Shown here in pieces: positions 51,971 through 63,262 of a stretch of 64,000 bases of DNA. Where the stretch lies: contig NC_092573.1 of assembly GCF_037975245.1 (NCBI RefSeq), forward strand, positions 14,156,001-14,220,000, given 5' to 3'. Every line of letters starts with the position of its first letter. Position 1 is the stretch's first letter. The DNA is from Apostichopus japonicus. Lineage: Eukaryota; Echinodermata; Holothuroidea; Aspidochirotida; Stichopodidae. A program made the position numbers and the translations under genes. The notes under the pieces are model-generated. The model was not told the DNA's origin. It did not search any database and worked only from the letters and a program-made list of their open reading frames with translations.

Positions 51971-53374
51971 CAAAATCAAATAAAATTCCATCCCCAACAT
52001 TCACTTCGGACAATTACCGGTTTCATATCTACTTAACATACATGATTCATTCAATGCTAGGAACTCACACAGTTAATGAACGGAGGAAGTGGGGGTAGGT
52101 GACAAGGTTCATCCCTTTCCCTCCGCCCAATTCAAATCGTTCTGGCAAACAATTACATTTGCACATTTTGGAGAATAAAAAGCATATTTGCTATCATCGG
52201 TTTGCAAACAAACTCTTTCCCCCAGTTCAACCAATACCAAGCCCTTCCCACTGCCCCACTTTTCTCCTCCACAAATGTCTCCCAAAATGATTTGACCAAA
52301 TTTGACGAAATGATGTTGCATGACCGGCATCAAATCTGGTGTGTGTTTGCCTCTGTAAGGCCTACTGAGCCTCCTTGTTAAATGACGTCATTCAGTCAAG
52401 GGTTCACAGATAGAATAAGGTGACCATAGTTTTTTTTTTCCAGGAGATCCTGGGACATGTTGACATCAAGTGTTAGTTCCTACACTGTACTTTGAATAAA
52501 AGTCATTTTGATGGTCACTCAGTGTTTTGGTTGTCCCAGGTTTCCAAAAATGCCGAAGGTTAATTACAACCTACGAAATTAGTCAACAATCTGGGTTGCC
52601 TATTTTTTTCTGTGAGTCACGCATGAAATTTATGTATGTAGCCTAACTGTAAACAGTTACTGAGCTCAACCTAAGTTCCAGTTGTCTCTAGGAATAGGCA
52701 GCCAGACAGGCAAACTTGAACTAATTCAGGGCATTTTTTTCCAAATTTCATGAATATTCCAGGGAAGGCACATAAACAAGGAGACAATTCCGGGGTACCT
52801 ATTAATCCGGGAACGGCATATGAAATATAGGGACTGTCGCCGAAAATCGGGGATGTCTGGTCATATCGGTTATTAAAACGTTCTTAAGCTTTCACAAACT
52901 GACCAAAACGTTTTTAACCATGTAGAAAAACTGCAGACTACCGTACGAACAATGGACTTCAATCTTTGATTGACCTTTGCCGATGACGCTTTACGGTCAA
53001 AAGTCAGAGATCAAAGGTCAATAAAACCAAAAAAAAAATGGGTTTATATTTGTTTAGCCACAACTGTACCATAATTAATCACGAAAACTAACTGATTCCG
53101 TCTAAGTTATCACACTTTTAATTTCTACATCGTATTACTTTTCAAAGGTCAGTGGAGTTTCAAAGCTTACAAAAACCCCACTGTGTAGCAGCAAATATGA
53201 CCTAAAACTGTAAAGGTCTCGTTCTTCAAACTTGGTTGGTGTATGCTTGTAAATATGACATCGTGATGACATTGTACAGTCTTTGGTCAAAGTAATGGCA
53301 ACCGACCAAAATTCGTAGATGAAACCTGCAGCTCCCTGAATCGCCTAATTGTTAATGTTCTTATTATTTTTCAG

Positions 53375-53488
53375 CATGACTACTCCGAGTATGCCTTGGT
53401 AGAAGGAAAAGCATCGAAGGAAGCAGAAGTCATCGAGATGGCGATTGTAGAAGATCAAGAGGGTTCTACCTACGCTAATTGTACATAA
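53375..53488 (+). CDS. Copy C last exon: tyrosine-rich cytoplasmic tail
   Basis: Enters after TTTTTCAG in phase 0: HDYSEYALVEGKASKEAEVI, EMAIVEDQEGSTYANCT, stop. SEYALV fits the ITIM consensus [SIVL]xYxx[ILV]. YANC fits the YxN form favoured by Grb2-type SH2 domains. Copies A and B lack the ITIM-like match (HEYSRR, QEYSRC). Whether these tyrosines are phosphorylated is unknown. Confidence 0.8.
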   Translation, partial: HDYSEYALVEGKASKEAEVIEMAIVEDQEGSTYANCT

Positions 53489-56060
53489 AAACAAACCAAA
53501 ATGGCGGACTACAAGTAAAACGTATTTTGTTCTATCATATCTAGTTGGAATAGATCTAGTCCATGTACTACATAGGTTTAATATATAATGCGTGTATGTT
53601 GCGTTAAATTGTTATTTTGATCATTACATGTTACATTAACACATAATATATAGGCACATATAATCAACCATACAGACACCTTAATATGACACTTATGTAT
53701 GCACTAAGGATATAATCATCCGGGGTTTTTTTTTCGATGATGCAGTTTTCACCTAATATATAATCTAGCTTAAACATAAGAAGTTTTATTTCCTTCGAAT
53801 TTCATGTCAGGTATATAGTTTTATCGCCTTTGCCGAAACCTTTGAGCAGTTAGTGTGAACATTTATATTTTATATAGTAAATTCCATTTTGTAAGCCTAT
53901 TCTAAACAATAATTCATGACTAAAAAATGTCATTTCTGGTTTTCATGGACTTTACATAAAAATCCACACATTTAAAGGTTAAATGTTTCCAGACTGTTCG
54001 TAGGCTCTACATTAATGCAAATGTTTATACACAAAGGGTGAACATGTCTCTCTCCTTAACTATTGCACAACATACAGGACGAACAGTATGCAATTCACTG
54101 TGTATGTTAAACAAAAATCATAGTGACCTCCAAAGTATAGATTAACTCTATTATCACCCAACTAACGGTATAGAATCTTGCGCATATTCTTCGGTACTAT
54201 ACTCCACTTAAATCATTTCGTGTTTGTTTGTACGAAATTATCTCCCACGACGTAAGTTTAAAACATATAAAGGGGGATGGCCATTGACTCGTTCAACCGG
54301 ACTCCCATGTCAGGTGGGGGAAGGGGTCCTCCCAGAAGCCCCCACCCCTCTACCACAAAAAGAAGGCATTTTAGACGTCATATTTGGCTGTTCATTAGGT
54401 CTATACGTGTGTTTCGTGTGTGGAAAGGGTCGTGAAAGTGTTTTTTTAAAGGTTTTTTTTATAGCTTGCCAAGTGTCAGTCACATTTGAATATGACCTAC
54501 GACCGCATTAATTAAGCCTATGGTCAACACTATTTGCCTAAAGCTGAGGAGGCTAAAGAGGCGGCGAAACTTGCAATTGGCCATCTTCAGTATTTAGTAG
54601 TATACTGATTCAATTATCAGCAGAATATGAGTGCATGAAAGCCACTTGATGGCATTTATATAACCACTATAGTTCCTTGTTTTAATGGAGCATGAGGGGA
54701 AGTAAAATCTGTTATCTTCAGATTTTGGTATTTACGTTCGCCGTGTTGTATCAAGAGTGCCGTTCAGGTGTTCCTTTTCTCGGTTTTCTAACACGACAGC
54801 TTTATGATTTATTACTTTTATCTATGATCACTGACTTTTGTAAAAGCCAGCCTTTCTTTAAAGTTTATTTTCCAAAAAACATGAGCGTATTTTAAATTAG
54901 CAACTAATTAATGTTTCCATTAATATCTATAAAAGGCACTTTCTTGGGGGTGTACGAGTATTGATCATGCAAGTCACAAATCTCGAATTTTCAAATGTAT
55001 CGATATTGTCTTTGTTATATAGAATCAAACCTGCATACTAACGGTACACTGTATAGTCAAAACAAGGAACAAATTGGTTATAGGATCTAAATATTGAATT
55101 GAATTGCCATTTACTACAATCAACTCAAGTAGCTACTGGTGTCAGAATATCCTTTGGTGCGAGTGTATTGACCGTTTAAGTTTAACTTCTGAGATTTCAA
55201 ATTAAGGTGCTCTACTTTGAATAACAATCATGTAATAATTTTCTGCCTGAAGCATATATTGTACTGCCTAGCATGGTTTTGGTAGAGCTGTAAAAAAAAT
55301 ATATATATATATATGGGTAAATATATGGGAAAATAAGGCCAAATTGCAGTTTTTGATAAGCTACTAACAATACACAAAAATTATAATATTGACAATCAAA
55401 AGGATATAAAATATATGTTTATTGAAACAAGGAAACTTCATGTCTTTCTTTCTATTGTTTATTCCGAATGTCGACAAATTCGAGTACTACACAGTTTTTT
55501 ATTACTTGTATATTAAAGCTTAACGTTAGAAGGAGCATGCATAAGCTGTCTTCTCCATTGATTTGATCCTTACCACTTATATTTAAAAAGAAACACACAA
55601 TGACATATATCTTGAACGGTAATAGTCTGCTTAAATGTATACTCAGTGTTCTGTCTATTCCCTATACATCGGAATGACATTGCGATGACCAGTGATATCA
55701 ACGTTAATGCTACAACTTAGATGTTTGAAAGGAACGTAATATATAACATAGGATTTAATCAGATTCGTTTTACACAATTTCTCCACGAGGTTCTTAGGAG
55801 AAAGATAACACCCATGACAACAAATAGATTTCTTGAAGTTCTCTCTTGCGACACTGAAATTCGACCGGAATACTATGTGATAACTGACGGCTTGTAGGAA
55901 TAATATTTGAATTTCGGCACTTTACCCTTACATTAATTTCCCTAATCTACAGGCCTAAGAAAATGATTATCTCGGAACTGTTATAACTCGACGCTTTCCG
56001 AAACAACATATTAAACAGACCCATAGGTCTAGAGCGCATCTTCTCGATCATAACAAATAA
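53489..56060 (+). repeat. 3' flank of unit C
   Basis: Homologous to the 3' flanks of A and B. Anchors are TAGCTTGCCAAGTGTCAGTCA and GTCAAAACAAGGAACAAATTGG. A C-specific stretch (54230-54380) has a pyrimidine/purine-rich TE-like look (CAGGTGGGGGAAGGGGTCC). No conserved frame. Confidence 0.65.
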
Positions 56061-56775
56061 TAATATAATATTCTTTCCACTTCAACCTTCACGACGCACA
56101 AGATTGAAAAAAGCAGAATACTGCCATCATTTTACGTACTCGTCCTTCAAAAAGTGTGTTACTTATTCACAATGACCATCTCTGTAAGCAGATGGGTGCA
56201 TTTTAAATCCTCTGAGAGAGTAGCTACATGTTTGGTATGAGGATTACCTAGACATAAACGCCCTGTCCATGAACCCAAATAACACTAGGCCCTAACGAGC
56301 ACCATCCCTTGTGAATTGACCGTCTAGTCTATCATGTACATTCGACAGTATGGCTACACTACCAGACAAAGATTCCATCTCTAACGCCATACATTACATG
56401 TATCTATATGGCGAAACTTTTAAGAGGCCATGACACGTAAAATCCAACTAATCGAGAGTAACTTCCTCTGAATCTATGAGGAAATCTATGTTCAAAACTA
56501 TTCTCATCACCTTCAAAACCTCAAGGACTAATTAGAAATTAACGTTTTAATATTCGCATCCGAAAACAGACCTCTGAAAAATGCGATTTCAAGACAAGGC
56601 AATGATGACGTAATATTAGGAACACAAATGCCAAGCCCAGCCACGTAGCGGATGCGCGACGATCATACCGTCACACCACACGCACATTTATACTGAGATA
56701 ACAACCACTGTATTACGCTATATCGTTACAAATTTCAAGTTTTTTTGTTTACAACATGTAAAATATTCGAGAGAA

Positions 56776-56988
56776 ATGCCGGTCCGTTGTGTTGTTGGGG
56801 GCTGCAGTAATGTCATATCCCAAGCAATTAGCCTTCTTCGATGGACGAAGGACGAAAAAACATGGCGATTATGACCAAGTTAGTGCAGAACACCAGCGCC
56901 GATTTCACTGGGCCAAGCCAGTATACAGGTTCGTATGGAGCGAACACTTCACGGAAGCAGACTACGATCCCTTCTTTCTTATGAAATA
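56776..56988 (+). pseudogene. Broken THAP-domain gene
   Basis: The first frame opens MPVRCVVGGCSNVISQAISL, a typical THAP N-terminus, and stops after TWRL. A second frame carries on with RRFHWAKPVYRFVWSEHFTE and ADYDPFF, the C-terminal half, in which the Cys of the usual (V/I)CSxHF zinc-binding pair is Trp (VWSEHF). A frameshift plus loss of a zinc ligand make it non-functional. It is unlike the 4286 THAP in detail, so it belongs to a different element or gene. Confidence 0.75.
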
Positions 56989-56999
56989 AAACAAATTAG

Positions 57000-58294
57000 C
57001 TTTAACCGGTCGACGTAAACGAGTCGTTCTTCTGTTAAGTAACCCACATTAAAAACTCCGAATACCAGATCGGGAAAGAGGAAACCTCCAGCGGGACAAG
57101 TGGCGATCCTTTGGAAGAAACGCGGCCGAGCACTAGTATTAGTAGTACTAGTATAAGCGTTAATACACTGAAGTCGCAATAGACGAAGAGTTTTTGCTGT
57201 ATCATCTGAATTAACACACCCTTCATTGCCCTATTGTGTTAGTAAGCTATGTGGTAAGCTTCAGAAGGGATGGGTTACATCTTCTTGTGAAAATCTCAGT
57301 GCCCCAATTTATTTCTGGAATTTGCTGGGTCAATTTGCTATGGCAACAATAGTTCTTATTCGTTTTCCAGGAAAACCATTTTTTTCTTGGGGAGGGAGTG
57401 GGGGGTGATAAGGATGGGTCAAGATAAGTAGTTAAAAAGATTATATTCCAAAGTGTGTTTAAATCTCACAGCGATTTATTTTAAACAGTCAAAGAGCCAA
57501 CAATTCACACAATGTAGTTCAAATATTAAATCATTGAACAAGGTTGATTCAATATCAGTTCTAGACAGTCATTCTGGACTAAACCAACATTAACAACAAT
57601 CATTGTACTATATGACATAAAAATAAAACTGTACTTTCCATAGACAATATCATTCTGAAATTACACTGATGAAATTTGTGTCATCAAAGGAGGTTTAAGG
57701 AAAAACAGCTTTTTGGCATAAAGCCTACAAAACAGATGCATGTCCATCGCCATCAATCGTTGTGACAAACTAATTAGAATAAACCAGAAGCAAATAGAAT
57801 AAAGGGTAAAATAAACAAAGAAACACTCCACGATGCAACTCACATGCAACAATGTTACCCACGCTTGACGAAAAGTACAATACTGACGCGCAACGTGAAA
57901 CACAGCATCACACGCATTAAAACAACTGGAGACCATTTACAGGGTGTACTGCTGAGTTTCTGAAGAAAGATTGTAAAACAAACCACCTGCTGCTGAAGAG
58001 ACAAAGTCTAAACATTCAAGAGTTCTACTGCCTCCATTGGTCTTAATTATAACTTTCCGTCAAATATCATTGAAGATATGGAGATTTTGGCTTCCAGATT
58101 AAAGATACGAAGGAAACATGCCTGGGAGGTAAATGCTCCTAAAAAGGTCAATCACTTTCACTTATGCACATATTACATGACATCATAGTCACGCCAATAT
58201 ATGTGTCCAAATGCTTCAAAACATGCCTTTTCTTTCACTGTTGATGTTGGATCTGGAAAATGACCGTTTCTTCTTTAATTAGAAGTCTTGAATT
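57000..58294. other. Stretch between THAP and P2X7-C remnants, no gene seen
   Basis: AT-rich sequence with a short palindromic run (ACTAGTATTAGTAGTACTAGT near 57130). Frames of 60-91 codons on both strands show no domain. It may contain lost parts of the neighbouring remnants. Confidence 0.35.
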
Positions 58295-59174
58295 TCAATA
58301 TATCAACACTGAGGGAACCCTGACGCATTGATCATCCAACACAATCGTAGAATAGAAAAGGTGCTTCTGAAGGGATTTCTCAACCAAGGCTTCCAATACA
58401 ATTGAGTTTTCTCCTGGCAACTTGAATTCAATGTATTGACCATTGGCTGGAAACTCAATTCTGATCCTTTGTACTACACATGATGGTAGCACAACCCTGA
58501 CGTGTCTTGCTAGGAACCCCCGGCACCATTGAACCTGTTGACGGTAGGCTATGTATCTGTACTGCCAGAAAAAACAATTATGAAAGTTCAAGTGTATAAA
58601 TGTGGTGGGCCCATGATGTCCACAATAACAAGCAGTGATACAATGTACAGTTATGGTTATATTTGTTATGAATTTACACCTTCTATGTTTCATGAAACAT
58701 TCTCTAGTTTCAGACAATTGATTTGCAAAACTCCAGGCTTAAGTAATAGCCCAATAATGGGCATGAAATGACACATATGCCTACCTAACATGGCTGGATA
58801 ATACAGTTTACATCGCCGAGCAAAAATGCCAGTATTCAACCAACCTTACTAGTACTACGCAGAATACTGGACATGTATGATGTACTCTCATTAGCAGCAC
58901 CGGTGTAGTACAACACATAGCCAATATACTGTACATATGGGTTGTAAGGATTCTATGGCTGTTAAGTCACCGTAACAAAACCAACAATACGGTTTCTGCA
59001 GTTCCGCGAATTCCAACGACACATGCAAAGAATGCACAGGATTTTTAAATATTTTTGTTCGATACAAAATTCTTACCACGTTGTATGCTCCTTGTAATAG
59101 TTCCGAACGGTTTTCTTCTTCGATATGTTGTGGAGCTTCAATTTCGGCTCGTTTAACAGCCTCGAACTGATACG
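58295..59174 (-). pseudogene. P2X7 C-terminal-domain protein, fragmentary
   Basis: The minus-strand exon 58561-58295 follows the acceptor TTTTTTCTGGCAG. It encodes YRYIAYRQQVQWCRGFLARH then VRVVLPSCVVQRIRIEFPAN and GQYIEFKLP. This matches the end of the P2X7 intracellular (ballast) domain, with LPSC..xIRxEFPxxGQYxxFK. That domain occurs, without the channel, in many invertebrate proteins. About 500 bases upstream a block at 59174-59077 encodes IEPYQFEAVKRAEIEAPQHI and ends at GTG|GTAAGA, resembling the PYxFEP start of such proteins. The central Cys-rich zinc-binding part is not found in between, so the gene looks internally deleted. The tail after FKLP is unusual. Confidence 0.65.
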
Positions 59175-59580
59175 GTTCTATGCCTAACAGTTACACCCCA
59201 GGTCCACCCTAGGTTCAATATAAGCATGATCATTGCCTTCACTCTCTGCTTCGAATATGAGAAAGGGCACTCTAATTCTAGCCCAATTTCACTGCCTGGT
59301 GAGGAACCATTATCACTTTGAACTTAGGTTGCCGCATTTGGTTCTAAATCTGCCATTCCACGGAAAATTTATATTTGATTTCGCGCTGACTTGATATCGA
59401 TTGTTTTGTGTATTTATGTACACTTGTCGTATGTGTAAGTTACGTGTACATATGATCGGAGGAAACAGCGAGAGCAAATCATTTTGTAGCGACAAGAAGA
59501 AAACTTCACTTGCAAGCAATGGAAAGTTAACTTTTTCAGAGCGCGAGGCAAGGTTTGGGGCGAGTCTTCAATGCCTTTAA

Positions 59581-61250
59581 CCTAGAGAGTTTGTCTTTCG
59601 GTAAGAGTGCTTCTTAGTTAAGTGCACATAGTTGAGCTGATTTAGTTTCTTTTGTATGTTGATCACTCCTTGCAACCTTTTACCAGCATCACACTAGGAA
59701 CTTCCAAAAGATCAGGTTTGACCAAGTATCTGTAATATATCTGATCTTGTTCTCAAAATAGCCTTAATTTACATTTTGTTAAGACAACAACACTTCCTTT
59801 TCTTTGTCTGTTTGTTATTCTAGAACGGATGCAATTCGCTCAAGAATCCCTTCTGACACCTATCGATTTCTGTTTCAAAGCAATGTACCTTTTGGACATG
59901 GCTTACCAACCTTTATGCTGTCTTTTGTGGCATTTCATTCAAAATGTGATTTATGAAATCAAAGAAGAACATGTGCATAAGCGATCTTAGATCATTCTTG
60001 GCGTTTAAAAGTAAGTAGTGGCTTAAAAGGAAAGAATTGTAAGCAAGATATTCATGGCTGATATTCTACAAAGTTCAAAGGATATTGATGCCACAAAAAT
60101 ACTGCAGCCACTTTTGTATGCAAAGGAGCTCTCTTGGTACCTACCCAGACATTTGCTATTTTAGAACAGAGGTCAGTTCCTCGAATCTCTTCTAAAAGCT
60201 GTATATTTCTGTTTCAAGGCAATGTAAATTTTGGACAGGGCTTATCAACCTTTATGAATCAAAGAGGCATGTGCCAAGTTGTATTAGAGCATTCTTGGTC
60301 CTGAAAAGTAAGAAGTGCCTTAAAAGGAAATTGTAAGCAAGAAGCTCATATAATAATTGTAAGCAAGAAGTTTGTATAATATTACTATTTTAAAATTGAC
60401 ACACCCGATAGCATCATCTTGAAGGGCCATGGTATAAGTCTTTTCTTTCATCTTCACATGTATCTCTATTAATGGTGAAGATATAAATACTATAAATCCA
60501 AATACTGGAAATAAGAACAATGCACTGGCTGCAATGTACTGGATTTATCATAAATATGTCTCTAAATATAATCGTGTACAACACATGTAAGTGATACTCA
60601 ATGTAATTCTTAATTAACTGAACGTTAAGGTAAACCTTCATCTATCAGATCATGATTGTTGTTTAGATTTATAGATTGTTTATACATTAATTGATCTATA
60701 GTTACATGTGTGAGATATTTAGTGTTAATACGGTTCTTCTTGAAGAAGGTCTGATAGAGCACAGCTTAGAAGTTGTTAAATCCAAGCACATTTGTGTGTT
60801 TTTTATGTTTGTATTTTATTCACATGGTACAGCTGATTATTGTTTTCGATAAAAACAAGTTCTCAAAACGTCATCCACCTGGCTTCTGTCATGTAACTGT
60901 TGTTAATTTCTCAATATTTTTCAAGGAATTGTTTACTCTTTGCATTGATATATATATTCCAATGATTGTTGCAAATAAGGCCTGCATGAACAAAACACAA
61001 AACTGAGGATTATTTCAACTACATTAAGTAACATCCACGAGGACTGAGGATCTCATCCGTCACTGTCCAATGAATTCCATTCGCTAACGTATATTGGGGC
61101 AATAAAGGCTCATTTGACTCCCCAACCCTTTTGTAATGGTGAAAGTCACTGCCCAATTTAAATGTAGTAATTGCCCAATACAATGATTTTTAATTCCCAA
61201 TTTAATGATCCCTACATTTTAAAGTTCACCAATGATGGATATACATTACA
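59581..61250. other. Spacer with a local imperfect tandem duplication
   Basis: 59826-60060 and 60176-60360 are diverged copies: GAATC(C/T)CTTCT, TTTCTGTTTCAA(A/G)GCAATGTA, CTTA(C/T)CAACCTTTATG and TTAAAAGGAAA..TTGTAAGCAAGA occur in the same order in both. The last part, TTGTAAGCAAGA, is repeated a third time at about 60357. No coding signal; frames near 60414-61006 are AT-driven. Confidence 0.55.
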
Positions 61251-61256
61251 CAATTA

Positions 61257-61436
61257 ATTTAACCAACAACTGTTGGGTACAAACTTATAGTTATTGTATA
61301 AGTTAAAAATGTTACCCAACAACTGGATAAAGCCGTGAACCAACAGGTGTTGGTTAAATCATCAATAAGTGGGATTTGACATACGTGACCAGTGTTGATT
61401 AAGGCATTGGTTAATTTTTTAACCAACTGTTTTTAG
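61257..61436. repeat. Fold-back (MITE-like) sequence
   Basis: ATTTAACCAACAAC (61257-61270) is complementary to GTGTTGGTTAAAT (61347-61359), and ACTGTTGGGTA pairs with TACCCAACAACT inside it. A second small inverted pair GGTTAA/TTAACC follows, and the block ends AACTGTTTTTAGAGTG. Such fold-backs are typical of miniature inverted-repeat elements, but I found no clear target duplication. Confidence 0.4.
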
Positions 61437-61640
61437 AGTGTATATGTATATACAGTGCTATGCTACTGATGACTTCAAACCAATAATACAGGATGATCGT
61501 GAACGATGTTAATGCATGAACTGCTGCTTAACTTACGTACGATAGCAATAAGTCGAACGTTTGACATAAGTGGTAAAAAAGTGAAATAGTCAAAATTTAA
61601 GATAATAAGCAGAAATTTCGGTATTAAAGGTTGACTATTT
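61430..61640 (-). repeat. Array-flank repeat X, inverted copy
   Basis: Reverse complement of about 145-340, with AACGTTAATGCATGAA, CGTACGATAGC and TTTCGGTATTAAAG in the mirrored order. Confidence 0.75.
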
Positions 61641-62284
61641 TGTTATTTCTTCACAGCTCACCACAGATGGTGTTTTCGTTTGCGTTCGACTTTCAGAGTA
61701 CAAAGTTCGATATATCTTCGTATCATCCCCGACCCTAGTGGCGTAGCTAGAGTTGTAGTTGCCCGGCTCAAAGGTGAATCTGGGACCCGTAACCCTTGCT
61801 TCATCTAAACTGTTCTTGACACAATTCATAAGCATAAAACACACACACATATAATAATAACACATAAACCGGAGGAAGAATAAGGCTAATTCGATTGTGC
61901 GATCCCCATCTGTATCTTTTCTTATTTGTTTGCGCGCTCGCATGAAACGAGTGATGTACTACTGAGCGCAGATTTCATCCACAGAATTTGTCAAAAATTT
62001 TGGTTGGAAAAGGAGTAAAAAGCTAATATTTGATGCATATCGAGGCAATTCACATTTCGGGTGAGTTAATAATACCGTTGCAACTTGCACTACACTTTAC
62101 TGTTCCGCACGCGAAAAAGGGGATCTTACGTGGGTAAACCCTGTATGTTACGTATAACTAAATCCCATATTTCTTAAATTCAGACTATTCTTAAAGTTAG
62201 ACTAGTTTCGGTTCTTCGCCTACAACTCTTATAAAAGCTAGCTGTTAGAGAAATACGACATACTATGACAAGGCAAGTTAGTGT
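61641..62284. other. Spacer between inverted blocks X and Y, no gene seen
   Basis: Contains CTAGTGGCGTAGCTAGAG near 61738, which resembles the left terminus of a hAT-like element, but no matching right end. A 102-codon minus-strand frame (61635-61943) resembles nothing I know. Confidence 0.35.
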
Positions 62285-63262
62285 CTTTCAATTATTCATG
62301 CAAAGACATGACTGTTATGGTTGTGGTTCGTTTCGCTAACAATTTTAGAACCAAACCTCAGAGCCACAGGGTCCTGGGTGAACCAGTTGACTGAAAGAAA
62401 CCAACGTACGGTACACATTGCGCACGCGTAGACATGCTCTGTTTTAAAGTGTTGTTATGTATAGCAAAACACGGATATTATAGTCACAAACTAGCGAAGA
62501 TTGCCAGAAACAAACACCACGACACAAATACAGATTTATAAACACTTCTTTGTTATTTATCAGAATCATACACACGTAACAGGTAATAATATATACGTTC
62601 TTTTGTGATAAGTAAATCAATTAAGCACATTTAAGGTTCCCGAGTTCCAATGCCACACGGGCCTCCACAAATTACAAGTTTAGCAATCATTCGGCACTGG
62701 AGCACTACTGAAAGAAAACACATTGCTTTGATATCAAAAATTCAATTTTTAAACATCTCGACCATCTTTTGCGAGTGCATCTCGTTATGGTGTCCATGTA
62801 ACATTCGCTAACCTCCAATCCTTAAGACGAAATGGATGTCGAGACGAAAGCTTCAGGTCACGTGATTTTGCTACACAATGCACACCGTAGAATATATAAG
62901 TATTTATTAGCACAACCTTACGAATTACAGACCTTATTTATAGTCTGAATATGACTCAGAATGCACCATTTGACGTCTCAGCATTTTTTCCCGGGAAAGT
63001 TTCCCGGCTCCTCTACATGGGCGTCGCCTTCGGTGACCCCAGGGCCACACCCTCATATATATAACCATTGACTCTTCACTGGATCTTACATATTAGTTTG
63101 CACCCTATACTTAAATCAGTCGGGGAATTACTCATCCCCCCCCCCGTCCCTTCGCCCACGCATTTTATATTACGTACATGCCAATGTCCGCATATGAAAT
63201 CGAAAATATGGCGAATAAGGAATTTTTGGGTTTGCTTTTTAATGACCAGTATTAATTATCCA
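62285..63262 (-). repeat. Array-flank block Y, inverted copy next to unit D
   Basis: Reverse complement of 41083-41995, including the ATTGGAACTCGGGAA and GTCACCGAAGGCGACG regions. It abuts unit D sequence at about 63262 (CACAATTATTTAAGGAC), where unit C has about 46770. This marks an inversion breakpoint. Confidence 0.85.

Larger units (their letters stand above)
47809..53488 (+). pseudogene. SRCR receptor gene, copy C (frameshift in SRCR exon)
   Basis: Spliced model: 47809-47890, 49245-49578, 50578-50783, 53375-53488, all GT-AG. It lacks the exon 2 and stalk exon of A/B; exon 1 joins the SRCR exon directly and phase 1 is kept. The SRCR exon is 334 nt because of one extra G in a G6 run (49494-49499), which ends translation at RSKRGEH. 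A single-base difference there could be an assembly or read error, since everything downstream is clean. The remaining parts encode an intact TM helix and the most tyrosine-rich tail of the family, with an ITIM-like SEYALV. If the base is an error this is a complete, strongly diverged paralogue. Confidence 0.78.
56424..59576. mobile_element. Possible TTAA-bounded element with THAP and P2X7-C remnants
   Basis: TTAA followed by GAGGCCATGACACG lies at 56420-56437. TTAA preceded by CGAGTCTTCAATGCCT (reverse strand AGGCATTGAAGACTCG) ends at 59580. The termini agree only loosely, and I have no empty site to compare. The idea rests on the THAP start about 350 bp inside, the same position as in the 3968-5408 element. 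Confidence 0.25.

Noticed and set aside
61738-61960. A second hAT-like insertion starting CTAGTGGCGTAGCTAGAG
   Set aside because: Only a left-end resemblance; no matching right terminus or 8-bp duplication could be found.
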